64,000 nt of DNA from Ascidia mentula. Taxonomy: Eukaryota; Chordata; Ascidiacea; Phlebobranchia; Ascidiidae. Positions 15,016 to 29,100 of this stretch are shown one piece after another; position 1 is the stretch's first letter; every line of letters begins with the position of its first letter. Position numbers and translations under genes: made by a program. The notes under the pieces are model-generated. The model ran no database searches. It was given only the letters and a program-made list of their open reading frames with translations, and was not told the DNA's origin. The stretch lies in NCBI GenBank assembly GCA_947561715.1, contig OX387200.1:18850501-18914500 (forward strand). The letters are read 5' to 3'.

Positions 15016-17848
15016 ATCAATCCTAATAAATTCCGTTGGAAAGATTTACGTTTTACAAATTGTTTGCGTTCGGAAACAATTTACTACAGTTATTGTCAGG
15101 TAGTTTGAAAAATACAATTATAAGCTTAATCTTGATAGTAACTTAGTTGTATGATGAGATACATCCCCTGTGTTTAGTGAGTTTCATTCTTTCTGCAGTC
15201 GTGCGTTTTTCCCCAGGGAGGGCCAAGTCAGGGTGGAAGGGCGTGTCCGGGTGATTTATCTGTCGTTTCATACAAAAGGTTGGTTGAAATCCCATTTCGG
15301 GCGTGTTTGAACCCTGATGAAAGTCTCCTGAGAATTGCCGGTGAAAAGTTAAAAATTAAGGTTTTTTCGAGTTCAATTTCGCGTCATTAACCACTACTTG
15401 GAAACCCTTTTACCGCCATCTGGCTTACCTGGTTGGTTTGTGAGTACGACGAATAGTTTACTTTAAGCAAGATGCTTTTATTACTTTTTATATACGTTCC
15501 GTTTGAAGCGTAGACGTTTTATTGCACTATCCTCGAGGGCTGACTGATGTTTGAAATTCCGATTAAACAGTGTTTGCATAGGGAAACGTACATGTTTACT
15601 TTAGTGCGTGTGTAGAGATAGAAGTTCAGCCAATCTTTAACTACGTCAACAGGGCTGGTCATATAAAATGCAGGGTCCTATTCAGAAAAAACCTTTGTTG
15701 GTCATCCTAGTAAACTGTGGGCCACGAATTTAATACATTGGCCAAAGGTGAGTAAATACGTGACCTATATGTTGAAAGCAATGGCAGGGAAATTACCCGC
15801 AGAATTCTAGAACATGGCAAAAAATAATCGGAAAGTTCATATGGAGGAATTATAGTTGTCCTTTTCTTTGGTTATTTCAAACTGATTTAATTTAAATGTG
15901 TAACAAGTTGTTCAATGTGGAAACCCCATTGATCTATCGTGATGGGTTAAAGAGCAGAACCTTAACTAAAAGGCCGTGTCCGCGTTAGCCAGTAAAAGGC
16001 ATCCTGATAAATTTTTAATGTGAAGTCCAACATTGGTAATTCACGGTTACGATGGTCAGTTTAAAACAGTCTTCGCACAGTCAGCTTAGGGTGCGTTGTG
16101 TGTTCATTGTGAATCTATCGATTAGTTTTGAAAATTTTGCACGAGTATCAAGAGAAAATCGATTGTTTTCCGATAAGAAACCTACAATGATTTAAGGTTA
16201 ATGGCTTGATAAGCGTTTTTAAGATGTGACGCCCCTGTCGCTGGGGTGAGAGGCTTTTATCGTTGCGAATTGCCCGTGTTAGTTGTTTTAGTTAATTGGT
16301 GCATATCGTGTATAACTATCAGCATACAGTGTTAGTTTATATTGCGTAAGTCACAAAAAGAAACATAAAGAAATCAACACAAGGATTGGGATCAGGTTAT
16401 CTAAGCTAGGTTATATTTTAGCAGTATTTTTGGATATTGGAATTTTGGGTACATGTATAGTTTGTATACTATAGTTGCCATTCAGTCACCATATTTGGGT
16501 GAATTGTGTCATTCGGAAATTAACAGTGTTACGATCGGGTAGATAATTTATTTCTTCAAACTAAAGTCAATGGAAGGGATCGTTTAATCATTAACACGTG
16601 CTTCCATCAAACAAAAGAATATCTCCTGATGCATTCTGTCCATCATTCATGGCATCTTTTTCAGGTCATCATTACTAGATTGACGTCTCTATTTGGTATT
16701 CTGACCAGAGAGGCTATCGATTCTGTTCCTTTGCCCGTTCCCTGTGGGCGCCCATGCCGAAAGCTGTACAGGTCAATAATAATTTGATTTAATTCTTGCA
16801 GCTTTGCGGTGTAGATTCAGGCTGATAGGTTAGGAGTTCTTTTAAAGTAGAAGGTTTTGTAATGTGTGGTAAGAACGCACAGAATCCGATGTACGATTTA
16901 TTATTTTTATCATTCAACGTCAAGGAGACGACACCTATTGTGAAGTAGTTTACGTTACTCAGCATTTACATCGTCTCGAAAGCCATACCAAGATCAAGTG
17001 CTGTAAAAAATATCCGAGCTTTGTTGTTGATTTTAAAAAATCAATTTTAATCCACTTATGGTACATCACGTTTTCCACGTACACCTGTTTTGTCGTAGTT
17101 TCACAGGGTGAGCGTTTCGTAAAGTTACAACAATCAAGGTATCGTGTAACACGCAGTACGTGCCTTCCGAGTGGACACCACTGACCACTGATCACGTAAC
17201 ATATTGTGTCCAGATTGAATTGTGATGGGACGCTTTTGTCATATGTTGTTGTGAAACTGGTTGAAGATACGGCACGTTTATTAATTTGGTTGAAGAAAGT
17301 TTCCGAAAGTCCATTTTTAGGTCAGTTTTTTTTTGCACGTTGGTCCTGTCGTCCCGTGCATTTTAGTCGGGCGTTGCAAGTCACTTGTTTCGAAAAAACG
17401 CTGTTCGGTTTGTACTAGGTTTACCACTGCACAGTATAGAAGCGCGAAACGATCTTATGGGCATGACGCACACAGTGGCCACAAGAATTGCCTCTTGGGA
17501 GTCAGTGAAGTGTCAAAACTGTTTTATCCTTGCCATTAAGACTGTGGTTTGTATTTCACTTAGCTTTAGTGATTCTCAAAGGAAGGCATTACTGACCAAG
17601 AGCTTAACTGCGTGAGTGCTGAATATTTTGGCTGTGGTTATTTTGCTATTGTTTTAAAGGTATTACTTTTGTTGGGTAAAAGTTTGGTGTTTTTTGTGCC
17701 TTTGTTTAAACTTGTTGTAATAACTTGTTCATGCGTTCTTCGTTGCAGAGATATTGTTTTGCTCAGTGGCAAAAGTAAACATGGTTTAGTAAAATCGAAT
17801 TATGAAATTCTAAAAACCCCTGGCAAGAATTTGCCGCTTTCCATTCTG

Positions 17849-17856
17849 TGACGTCA
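17849..17856. promoter_or_regulatory. Perfect CRE-type palindrome TGACGTCA just before the receptor ATG
   Basis: The palindrome ends six bases before the start codon at 17863. A second perfect copy is at 18072-18079 in the first intron. TGACGTCA is the consensus for CREB/ATF bZIP factors. Whether these sites act here is unknown, and the same 8-mer is unusually frequent across the window. Confidence 0.4.
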
Positions 17857-17862
17857 TTTACG

Positions 17863-20800
17863 ATGACGACAACTGCGTCTTTGGACACCCCCTCTATCAC
17901 CGAACATCAGGTAGGGTGACTTTCACAAACTAAACCTTAAGATAAAGCAAAAAAAACTAAACAAAGGATATCCCTTTTGTGAGATCGTGTCGAGCAGGTC
18001 TTACTTCACGTTTGACATGTTTACGTTGTCTATTTCTCCGTGATCAAGCGGCAGGCGCAGGATTAACCCAATGACGTCAGAGCGATATTGTAATTCGATT
18101 TGTGACGAAGAAGCCTTGCAAATTTGACGTTATATGCAATTGATGTAAATAAACATAGGCAAGAAGCTGCCACGTTTAAGGTCGTTAGCGTTGATGGTGC
18201 GCAATTAACTCAAAAGTGCTGTTCACTGACAAATTGTTCCGCATTTGAACATGTTAGGAAAACGGCCAAAGGTTTTCAACTGAAAACTATTTTAGTTTGC
18301 AATAATATAAGTAATATGAAACAAGTTAAACGCTTGAGTTGTCACACTTCGAAAAAATACTTTAACAAAATAAACCAATAGCCGAGGAAAATTTGTTAGA
18401 CTGGTTATTATAACTTCCCCGTTCAATTAAACTCATAAAAGGAGCAGGGATACTGCAACTCATTTTAAAACCAATCGTTTACTATTTCAAGACCAGCAAC
18501 AGCGAACTGATCATTTACATCGTGTTCGAAGTCCTCATTGCTGTGTTGGCATTATTCAACAACACGTTTGTGATTGTGGCGGTTTGCAAATTCAAACATC
18601 TACGAACAAGAACCTACACCTTGCTAGCTTGCCTCGCCTTTGCTGATATCGGCGTGGCCGTTGTGGCCATTCCAAGTGCCATTGTTCTGAGAATTGGTAA
18701 GAGATGTGTGTGTGTGTTTTAATTGTAGATAGCAGCATATTTCGAGCCCCGATCCATAGCAATTAAATGAACTCAAAGAAAGAAACGGAAACGTGCAAAT
18801 TAAAGAATTTTTATATGTTCCTTATTCGGTATAGTGCGGGAAAAACAAATCTTCACAAAATCGCATCAAAGGGTTCATTTAAATTTAATGTGCCCTTTTT
18901 CATCGTATCGATTTCAGATTACTCCGAACGGTATATATCGTTTTCTCCAAAATGTTCGAAAATAGTTGGAAGATTAAAACACAATATTATAGTCATTGAC
19001 TGTAATATTAGATTGCTGTCACTCTTTTCCTCACGGCTTTATAGTTAATGTCTCTCTCTTCCACAAAACACAAGTCACCTACAAAATATATTTTTTATCA
19101 GGCTTGGATCTCTCAGACGGAAACGGGTCTCCGTCTGACTCGGGCATAGTTGCTGTGGATAGTAGTCTATGTTTGGTGATCGTTTCCACCGTGCTGTTCC
19201 TCACACAAGTTTCTATCTTCAATCTCCTAATCATTGCGGTGGATCGTTTCGTCGCAATATATTATTCGCTTCGGTGAGAACTGCATAGGTTTGCGTGTGT
19301 TGCGCAGAATGAGTAAAATCAAGGCCCAGTGTTGAAGGTGTGCATACAGACTTTACGACTGTAAAGCGTAAAATGCATTCCTGCATTGCTTTTTGTTGGA
19401 TTTTTTTGCTGGTAAAAACGTTTCACGTGCACATTTGAAAAGATAAATTAGTATGACACGTTACATATATATTACCTTCTTGCAGCTATCGCGCAATTGT
19501 CACACGATTTCGGGTAAAGATGGGAATTGCCGGTGCTTGGATATTTGGCGCTCTCATCGGATTTTTACCACAATTCGGCTGGTACCAGTTTGGCTTCAGA
19601 CAAACGAAGTGCGTATTTTAAGTCTCTGATAAAATAGTATTACCAAAGTAATAAGGTGAGCTGTAGAGGCCGTTTTTATTCGTGATGCTCAGTAGCTTTT
19701 GAAGATATTACTCACCCCCTTAAAACATATCAGCAACTGTTCGCTGTGACTAGTTAATGAACAGGACGAGCAACTATTTTATTTGATACTGTTTGACTTC
19801 GCACAAAATGTAAACTGCTTTTTATGACTTCAGCTCCAGCACAGGACACTGTGCCTTCGAGGAAGTGATGAGCATGGATTACATGGTTTACTTCAACTTC
19901 TTCGCTTGCGTTCTACCGCCCCTAGTGGTGATGTTTGTCCTGTACATCCTTGTGTTTCGGGTGAGTGCGATATATCCCATACCCAACTATACCAAACCCC
20001 GAATAACTGATATTTTATAACAATGTAAAAGTGCTTTTGCTCTTGTCTTTCGACTTTCCATGGCACTATTGCTTTGTGTTTCGCCTATTGTAATCTTGCC
20101 CACAGTTTAGTGCAGCAATCGGCAACCCCTGACTCGAGTTAGTTATTCATGACATGCCAAGTGATTTACGAGCTTATATTAAATGATAAATTCACGCCCG
20201 GGAATGATGAATTTGTCCCTTAAAGTTGCAATACTATGTGGTTCATACAAGGGCATAGACAAAAACCGTCAACTTATCGGACACACAAAAATATTTGCGC
20301 GCAAAGTCATCACCATTTCGACATAGTTAGAACCAGCACATTGCGTCAAAAATCATTGCTTAGCCCTATATACTAGTGCAACACGCGTGCTTGGCAAATC
20401 ACACTTAATTTCTTTTACAGTCAGCGAAACTGCAATTGAGGAAAATTTACTCGGACGTAAAAATTCACCGGTGGAAGTTTTCCAAGACCTCTCTCGCCTC
20501 CGTCAAAGACTCGATTCAGCCAACAATCAAGGGAGCTTTCACTCCAATTCTCATGCGGCTGCAACGTCATCATATCAAGCACTTGCCTCAACGGAGTCGC
20601 TATCCGTGTGTCACTGAAATGAGTGAACTCGGGCCGACATTTGAAAGAAGGGACACCACTGCTTCAGAAGTGCTCAGTTTCGAAACTACGCCGTTGCGGG
20701 AAGAAGAAAAATCCCCACCTCTTGCAACAAACAGTGGTTTCCGTTTCCACAGACAGCGTTCGTCGTCTACCCCAATGGTAAGAGTTTGCGTTTGTTGACG

Positions 20801-21712
20801 TGGTTTTAAAGAATGGAAGGAAGCCCTGTAGTATTTGCGCTGCCAATACGTATATGGTACTTGGCGTAGGGAACAAATAAAATGTTTTTTTCAGCTACAT
20901 GCGTCGTTTTACATATACGAAAAAAGTTCAAGTCGCACTTTGGGCAAACACACGGGAAAATTTTCTGCTTTATAAACCAGACCTAAAACTGCTTAGCGAA
21001 CTATAACCGTTCATTACTTGATACGACACAGTTCACTCTTGTGTTTTTTGTAATTAGTTCCTGCATTTTGTTTCTACAGATACCTGCGATTGTTGAGGCA
21101 ACACCAGACCACAAAACCTCACGGTTTCCCTCTGACTCTGACCTTGGTCCCGGGCGGGAAACGTCGGATCCAGGCACGCCAGTCGGTAACAACCCATCCT
21201 ACAACCAATGGATGAATCATACGCCCGTGCTGACTGCCCTCTCCTCCACCGCGTCTTCTTTGCCGCGAAACGTTCTGGACTCGCGTCGGGAAAGTTCGGA
21301 AATCTTCCAAATCGGTCGGCTGTGGTCGGACGCGTCTTCGGTAGTTGCGAGTCGGAATCTAGAGGAAGGTGACAAGGATCAACACAACGGACGAAAACTC
21401 AAGCGAAAGTCGCAGCTATTGAAGAAAGAATTTAGGGCGGCGAGAAGCTTGTGCACGGTAGTGGGCGTGTTCGCTTTGTGTTGGCTGCCACTACACGTGA
21501 TCAACTGCGTCACGCTCTTCTGTCCGGCGTGCTACACTCCCCCGTGGCTTAAGGATTTCGCCATATTGCTCTCACACGCCAACTCGCTGGTGAATCCTAT
21601 CATCTACGCCTTTCAGTTAAGGGACATGAAACACGCTTTTCAGACTATTGTCAAAGAGACTTGGAACGGCATGACGTCGCTCACATGCTGTCGTTTGCGC
21701 AAAAGTATTTAA
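17863..21712 (+). CDS. ADORA2-like: Adenosine receptor, A2-like class A GPCR with giant third intracellular loop
   Basis: Seven exons join in phase: 17863-17910, 18492-18696, 19102-19273, 19486-19608, 19834-19960, 20421-20777 and 21080-21712, giving 554 residues. The start exon ([16 protein letters not shown]) was chosen because it ends in phase 0 at GTAGGG and the next exon has no upstream in-frame ATG. Transmembrane signatures match vertebrate A2 receptors closely: [10 protein letters not shown] in TM3, [12 protein letters not shown] in TM5, [12 protein letters not shown] in TM6, and [12 protein letters not shown] in TM7. The known adenosine pocket is intact: Thr and Gln of TM3, Phe-Glu of ECL2 (CAFEEV), Asn of TM5, the WLPLH..N of TM6 and Ser-His of TM7. 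The TM3-ECL2 disulfide cysteines are present. Odd features: DRF replaces DRY, the C-terminal tail is short (ending CCRLRKSI), and the third intracellular loop is about 240 residues (roughly 223-462), rich in Ser, Thr and basic residues. Vertebrate adenosine receptors have a short loop there. Confidence 0.94.
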
Positions 21713-23151
21713 ATGTTTTTATGCATATCTTTTATTTCGTTTGCCTCAACCTGTGTCTGCAAACTATTACTGTGATTTTTTTAGAGCACTAAAATTGCTT
21801 TTCAAGGATGTTATCGGCTGTCACGCTATCTCCCATGCCTCGACATACGTAACCAAAACAGGCAAGGACGGACGATAAGTGAATAGGGCTTTGGCATACA
21901 AGGGTTGTGTTTCCAAAATGTAGTGATAAAATGTCGCAAAGATACACATAGGGACAACAAAGATATTGTAGTTATTGTTTCGTTAATTTGACGTCATGAT
22001 ACCGCCAATTGTTTGAAGTTTTCAAACCTTCCCCATATTTTAAGTACAGCACGTCTGTAGCATTGTTTCTCAAATTGTCTCTTACAAATAGTCACAAATT
22101 TATCCGGCTATTCCGTAACTGTAAAGGTTCCTTTCGGATAAAAAAAAAATCTTTAAAACTTATCTGTAACACCGCCCGCTGGAGGTCGACAGAGCGTAGT
22201 CAGGCGGTCCGCAGTAACCTCTGAATACGCGTGCTGGGTAATTAATAAGAAGTTGTGTTTTGAAAATACATTATAAGTGCCACAAAAATGAACTTTGACG
22301 TGAATAACCTAATGTTTTTTCCTAGGTAACAGACTACCGTACGGACAGGATTAGCCACAACAAAAATTAGGAGCAACTGCGCCTAGACTGTCAATAGAAC
22401 CAATAAGATACACACATAATCAACGTAGACCATTATCGCAGACATGTGACGACATAATTGCTGGGAATTACGACTGATGAAAGAAAACTGTGGTGTTGGA
22501 GGAAGTGAGCTCTCGCCTGACCCCTGTATTCTAACACCCGCCTAAATTGTTTTAAACACTTCTAAAATAAGGACAAAATATTATTTTTTGCTCTTACTGT
22601 AGTAATATCGTCTTAAACACACTTCTTGGTGCCATTCTTCAAGAAAGTTGTCAAGAACAAGGGGGACTTCTTGATTTTTATTTATTAATGATATACAAAG
22701 CACGACCTTTGCACATAATCTTAAAAAAATGCACAAGTACAACGCGCTGGCGATATAAAAAAAAAGTTAAAAAAGGGAAGGGGGTGAAACAGGGAATTAA
22801 ATGTCAGAAACCGTTTATTTTATGTCATTGTATGTTTCACGATATGTAGTTTTGCTTCAAAGATAATAATAATAAACAATGCAGTGCAACTCAAAACAGC
22901 ACAGCGTGGTAGTGAAAAGAACGTAGTGAAGGTTTGGAAAATACAGTATGTGCAGAAGTACAAAAACCAATAGTGTGGTACGGACCAAGCGTATTGACGG
23001 CAACAGTTTTGCAAAATGAGCATAAAAGACTCGCTTTTTCGGGCATACGTACAATTCAACGAATGGTTCACGCCTGGCACTTTATTTCCCTGTGACATCA
23101 CGCTTAAATAGCAGGTGTAGATTCGAAAAACTGCGACGCTGTTCAATAAGT
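21713..23151. other. Intergenic interval between convergent genes
   Basis: 3' flanks of the receptor (+) and the ERG-type gene (-). No additional coding exon is evident. A perfect TGACGTCA lies at 21989-21996. A-rich runs occur near 22140 and 22760. A reverse-strand AATAAA at 22814-22819 fits the end of the ERG-type gene. Confidence 0.5.
22814..22819 (-). terminator. Candidate polyadenylation signal of the ERG-type gene
   Basis: TTTATT on the plus strand reads AATAAA on the minus strand, about 330 bases after the stop codon at 23152-23154. Confidence 0.4.
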
Positions 23152-26100
23152 TCAAGAATTCGGAGGGGGGTCTGTCATTCCTGGAGGGATCATTCCTGCC
23201 TTGGAAAGTTTCCGTAGTTGAACCAATGACATGCGAGCTTGCTGTCGAACGCGTGACTGTCGCGAGCTGCAGAAAGAATCAGTAAGTATTATGCGAAAAT
23301 ATTTCATTGAATCATCTTCCTTAACTCGTACTCGAAACGAATGCATACGTGATTATGCTGTTACTTTAAAATCATTTCGGTTTTGCCATTACAAAACATG
23401 AATAGCAGACCAACTCTGTACTTGAAGTTACTGTTTTCACAAGAAATGCTGGAGTATAATATTGTAAGGTCATGTTAGTACAGGGTAACAAGTAACGTCT
23501 TTTTACCTATAAAAGAGACTTGGTTGATTTGATGGCGGTTTTGCATTCGCTTGGAGAGTTTGATATATCCCATTAAAATCAAACTTGTACGCGTATCTCT
23601 TGCCGTGCACCTTCGTCATTAGACTTTTGTCATAGTAGTATCTGTTTCAAAAGTAATTTTAAGAATGACTGATTTATGATGGCTTAGTCAACGCTGAATA
23701 TTTACTTATATTAGAATTATTTATTATTAATGCATGATACTTTGACTTAGTCGTGTATAAAACAGGAAATTTTAGCGCGTAGTTTTTTTTCACCTTAACG
23801 CACGACTGAGTTTGTCGTAATTCATGTTGGGTTTGCTCTTTCGCTCCCCCCAGCGGCGAGCCACTTCATCAGGATCGACCATCTTGAATTGGCCGGTGAC
23901 CCCCTCCCATGCTATACAAGGAGCGTTCGCCGCCATTGTGAGCAACTCCATCAGGAATTGCCAGAGTTGTATCTGACTTGAACCTAAACAAAGTAAACGT
24001 TGTTGCGGTTAATTTTTTGTACTTTTATAATAAGGTAAAGCAAAAACTGAAACTTTTTCCGCGCGAGAATCACATGTTATATCATACGTACTCGTTGGGC
24101 TTTGGTGAACAAATAGTTTTGGAAAAATATTTAATTTCCATAGGTTTGAAAAGCTTGGAGTTTGAATAGAAAAACCAAAGCTAATATGGTAGTCATTTTA
24201 TAGCAGAGTTGAACAAGTCAGCACTTGGTTAGTTGTAGCAGTAATGGTGAGTATTAGCTGTTCTATTCATATTTAATATCGTTTGTTGAATAACTTGGGG
24301 TGTCCTTGAACTTTTCCAGTCACGGACTATTTTTAGATTATTCAAGAATACTCTGTTGCTTTTATTGCTCCGACAGGACCACATTGAGTCCCGTGGGAGG
24401 TGAAACGGATCGGTTGCCAAATCTCGAGAGATTCTAAAAACTATGTTTGCGCCAAAACTTCATTCCCTCGAGAAACATTGGTTATCGGTGTACCAGAATT
24501 GTTGAGTGACGAATGACCTGTGTATACTACCAAGCGAAAATCGTTGTAGCAAAGTAAAAACATACATAATAGAAATCACAACGCTGGTGATGAAAAGGTC
24601 AAAAGTTGGGTCAGTTGATGAAATTTAAACTACAGTTTGTTGCTGACGCTGGTCGATAATTCAAATCAGAAAGCTATTTTTTGGAAACGTTCATAATTCA
24701 CATAAAAAAGCTGTTAAATTTAAAGTATCGTTTATCATGCGAAATTGGTGGTGCATTTCATATCGAGCAACAAACGTACAGGACCAGGTTTGTCCCGGTT
24801 TTGACACACAATAATATTCCTTCACAACTTACCAGGATTAGACAATTCCATACAGATTGGTCCAAACAGTTTATACGGATCCTTGCAGTCGGGTTGGCGA
24901 GCCTGGGCAGCTTGGAAGGGATCTAAAACCCCATTTCCGAAAGGCCCGTTTGTTGGCGAGGCAGATACGTCTAAACATAACATAACCTTTTCATAATGCT
25001 GGTAGATAAACTAAACTTGGACCGCCCTGGAGTAACATATGGGGAAATCAGTTTCGATGGAACGCAACTATATTTCGCACCAATATCGGGCATCAGTATG
25101 CCACAAGCAAAGAAGGCCAATATACGTTTGACCTGAACATGTTTGTGTCGCTTCGAGTCAAACCCGGTTGAATTTAAGCGTTACAATACACGACAAAAAG
25201 TGTTCGCTGCTGGTAAGTAACCAAAAAGATAACGGTTATCGGCATTTTTGCGTGTAGCGCCAACGATATCACAGTAACTTACGCTGTTTCAAAACCGAAA
25301 GCTTCTTCAAAATAATCTCAGAATTTTCCTTTGACGTCACTCTGCAGAGGTCTCTCATGGTCATTTGACACAACTTGTATCCGTCCGAGGATGTGAACTT
25401 CTTTATCTCCAGATCCTTGATGTTGTACTCCTTGGTTGCCATGATCAACCAGTCCTTAACGTGGCTCCGTGTCCACGTGGTGGGATCTGAGCAATGAAAG
25501 AGAAAATATGATTGTGGTGCGGATATCACTAATCTCTGTCTATTAAGTTTTGTGGCAAATTATTTATGTTTGACATGCAGTAACTTCAGGTGAATTTTGT
25601 TCAGAAGCATTAAAACAACAATTAAAGCTGCAGAAAAATGTCACATGCTAAAACTACAGAATCTTTAAACAGGGTAAACGCAAACATCATAGTTATGGAA
25701 TATACAAACATAACAAACCTGGAGGAAACAAGCTCCGTTTGTGTTTTTCGGGGTTAAGAGTAATATTGGGTGGCGGGGGACTTCTGCGCACCAACCTACT
25801 ACCCGAGAAAATCGACGTCTTTGTCACAGTGACTGTTGCAGACCCCATCTCCATTGCACTTGTAGTCTCCAGACTTTCGATCTTGGGCAGCGACAAAAGT
25901 CCTATGACGTCACTGCTCGTGACGTCCACAAGCAGCGGGTCGCCTAAGATCGACGAAGCTGACGAGGATAGTGAGGAGGAGGATGATGACGCGAGTGACG
26001 TCATGGGTGGAATGACGTCAGGGAAGTCGTCAGTTTCGGATAACGTTCCCGGAGGAGAGATTTGGTCTGATTTTATGATTGACAACGATTCGTGAAGTGC

Positions 26101-29100
26101 TGGGACCGATAATCGCCGCTGGAAGACGCTGTTTGTTTCCACGTCGTCGAGTTCGGCGGAATCAGGGACGAAAACTTGTTCCTGTTGGAAGGGGTCGGGA
26201 GGGGTGTGGCTGATGGGATCATGTGATGAAATATCGGGGGTGGCAGCGCACATGGTGTCTATGTGACTGTGACTGTTGTTCCTGAAAGATGAAAAGTGTT
26301 TTAGTTCCTGATTCTTTAAGTTTCACACTACTAATTTTGTCCACAGAGAAAGGGTGCAATTTCAAAATGGTCGTTGTGCTTTAACATGGTTTCATGAGAA
26401 TCTGTTCCACATCTGTTAAAGGTTTCATAACGAATGTTTGTAGAAATTCATTGTTACCTTACAACAAGACATCGACGAACGTACCTGTGGTTGTGGTTGT
26501 GATACGGAAAGTTGCAATACCCAGGAGACGTACAACAAAATGGACTCTTGCACGATCCTGGGGATATCGCGATATTAGGGGGGTAATCACCCGCCGAAGA
26601 ACACATGATGACATCATCAATCGAGTGACTGTCAGGCATCGATGACGTGGCTGGCGTTGATTCGCCGAACAGGTTGTTAGACAACATGTTTAAGTCGATA
26701 AATGGACTGTCCACCAGACTCGTTTGTTCCGCAATTGTTGGTTTAACGTCAATGGCATCCATGCCCGTTTGTGACGTGTAAGGAAGAGTTGTGACGTCAC
26801 AGTAAGATTCCGGCGTATCTGGGATGCTGTTGTCGACTGAGTGAAGTCTAAAGAAATTGTGGTAGTTTTGTAATGCTGCTTTGGCGCCCATGCATTTATG
26901 ACAGGTTCTTTTATAAATATAAACACTCTCACGTCTATCAGTGGAAAAAATTCTGCTGAATCTTAAATTTGTCAATTCGTAAGCGTACATTAATCTAGCA
27001 GTTAATAATGTGTTGTACGCAGGTACAGTATTGCCCATTCCACAATTATCCAAGCGTTAAAAATCACACAATCGACGCCATGACGACAGATGTTTAAGGG
27101 TTTATGTCCGGACATGGAATTGTGGTGGTAATATGGGTGCCGCAACATTACCCAGGCTCCCTTTGATGCCTTGAAGTAGACATGGCGGCGACTGCGGCCG
27201 GCGTGCGAGGCTGTGACGTGCCGAAGGTCAAGTGCCAGAGGTTAAAGGTGAAACCGCAGTTTGATGAATACAAAGGCTTGGCCGGTTTACTCAGCGTCCC
27301 CAGTGATTGCTTTCAATGAAAACATGATCCCTTCCCTGGGCTGACGTTTGGTTTTTGGTAACTATGGATTCTGACATTCCATGTAATGGAATTCAGAGTT
27401 TTAAGACAGAAACATTCTTTGCATCGCACTTACAGGTGGCATTATGTTTTAGACTCACATCGTTGGCATTTAACCTAAATTTGAATTTTCGGCATAAATT
27501 CATTGATCTGAAACGTTTGATGGTTGACCTTTAGCGCCCCAAAAACATTTTAAAATGACATTCATGCTTAAATTTGGTTTTGAAGATTAAGATCTACGCA
27601 AAAAAATACCTTCAAGATTTATTTCGGTAATAAGTAAAACTTTGCCGATATAACAAATGGGAATCAACTTCAAACGTTTATCTGGTCGAATAAGCAAACC
27701 ATTTCAGCAGAAAAATGCCACACAAGGTTTGGCAAGGTCATATGTCAACGCCAAATTGCCTTTTCAAGTCGCTTCAAATTACATAGTGTATGCGGACGGT
27801 CCATTACACGCCAGACCAATATATCTGCCCTCTTTCAATTCTGCAAATTGACTTTTGCCAAAAAGCACTCGGCCCAGGGTGGCGCTTACACTGGCCCAAT
27901 ATCGGCGCGCAACGAGGCGTGACCGCTCGCAAGATGCCTTTTCGGTGGTTTTATGGTTGGTTGCACACGCCAGTGCGCTGTTTAGTGCCTCCCAGCAGCA
28001 GGCCCTCGAAAACGGGGGAGGTGGGGTCAACGTTGTTGTTTTTTGTGGTTGCGAAAGCGAAATACATTCTCTCCACTCCCTGCCTGCTTTAAATGCATGT
28101 TTTGGTGAACTGATAATGCGCCTGACCAAACTGCCACAGTTTTTGTCACAATTTTTCCTGCATATCAAAACTGTTTTCTCGGCAGGTGCTGTAGAGATAT
28201 TCCTAAGTTTTATGTTCAAGGTTTGAGAGGGTAGCCATGTATAAGCGCACATAATGTATCTGGCAACGTTAAAGTAAAAAAAAACATTATGGAAACGTGT
28301 GCAGAAAATGCATATTAGTTACACACTTGGATACTTTCATTTGTGCTTAAAAGCCATCAACACAAACTTCAAAAACTTGATACTTGGTTTTGGGAAAAAA
28401 ATTCCAGCTTTTAGTGAAATGTTTTGGTTTTATTTTGCAGAATAAATGAGTAACTCACCTTTTAATATCACTCACTCCACCCTCAACCACTTCACCGGCA
28501 TTTCGCTTCATGCCACGACCTTGGTATCCAATAGCAACGTGTTCTATTGCATCACTGGGATGGATGAGACGTCGACAGACTGAAAACAGATCACATGACA
28601 ATTTCTCATTTTGTAAAATAAGTGATTATGTCCTGCAAAATTGAAGAGTTTTGGTAATAACAGCCTTAACCCAAAATCAACATCTGATACTAATATTTAC
28701 TGCAGACAAATCCAATACGTCTAAACACAGCTGTATATACAGTATTTGAAATACGCGTGCAGGTACTGGCACTTGCTGTGACACAGTTGGGCGTATTAAA
28801 TCATTTTGAAACTCCTGTTTTGAATAGCCGAAGTGGGCTTTTCGACGCTCATCGATCGCCCGGACTCACTCGAAAGAAAAGTTCGAATAAAGGTCACGTG
28901 CAGACAAATTGTCACGTAACAATTGAACTGTAGGCAATATACTGTGAGACTTGCAATTTTTCTCGCAAACATTCGTTCCGCTTACTGCTTCCTATCATGT
29001 TTACAAAAGTGTGTTGCGTGACGAAAAAGCCCGGATTGTGATTTGTTGCCATTATATGTTAAAAATAGTACACAGGAGTCTCAAAATATCCAATCAACAA

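Larger units (their letters stand above)
5511..17862. other. Long gene-poor region
   Basis: About 12.3 kb with no family-recognisable exon on either strand. Open frames are short (61-133 codons), overlap on opposite strands and show no motif or splice structure. The only element identified is the SINE at 14888-15015. A perfect TGACGTCA palindrome occurs at 9220-9227. The stretch lies upstream of the adenosine receptor and could hold its regulatory DNA or untranslated exons, but nothing in the sequence proves that. Confidence 0.5.

Noticed and set aside
27779..28252. 157-codon minus-strand open frame inside the second intron of the ERG-type gene
   Set aside because: Overlaps an open frame on the opposite strand, has no motif, and its phase is not needed for the ERG-type model; likely a GC-rich intronic island.
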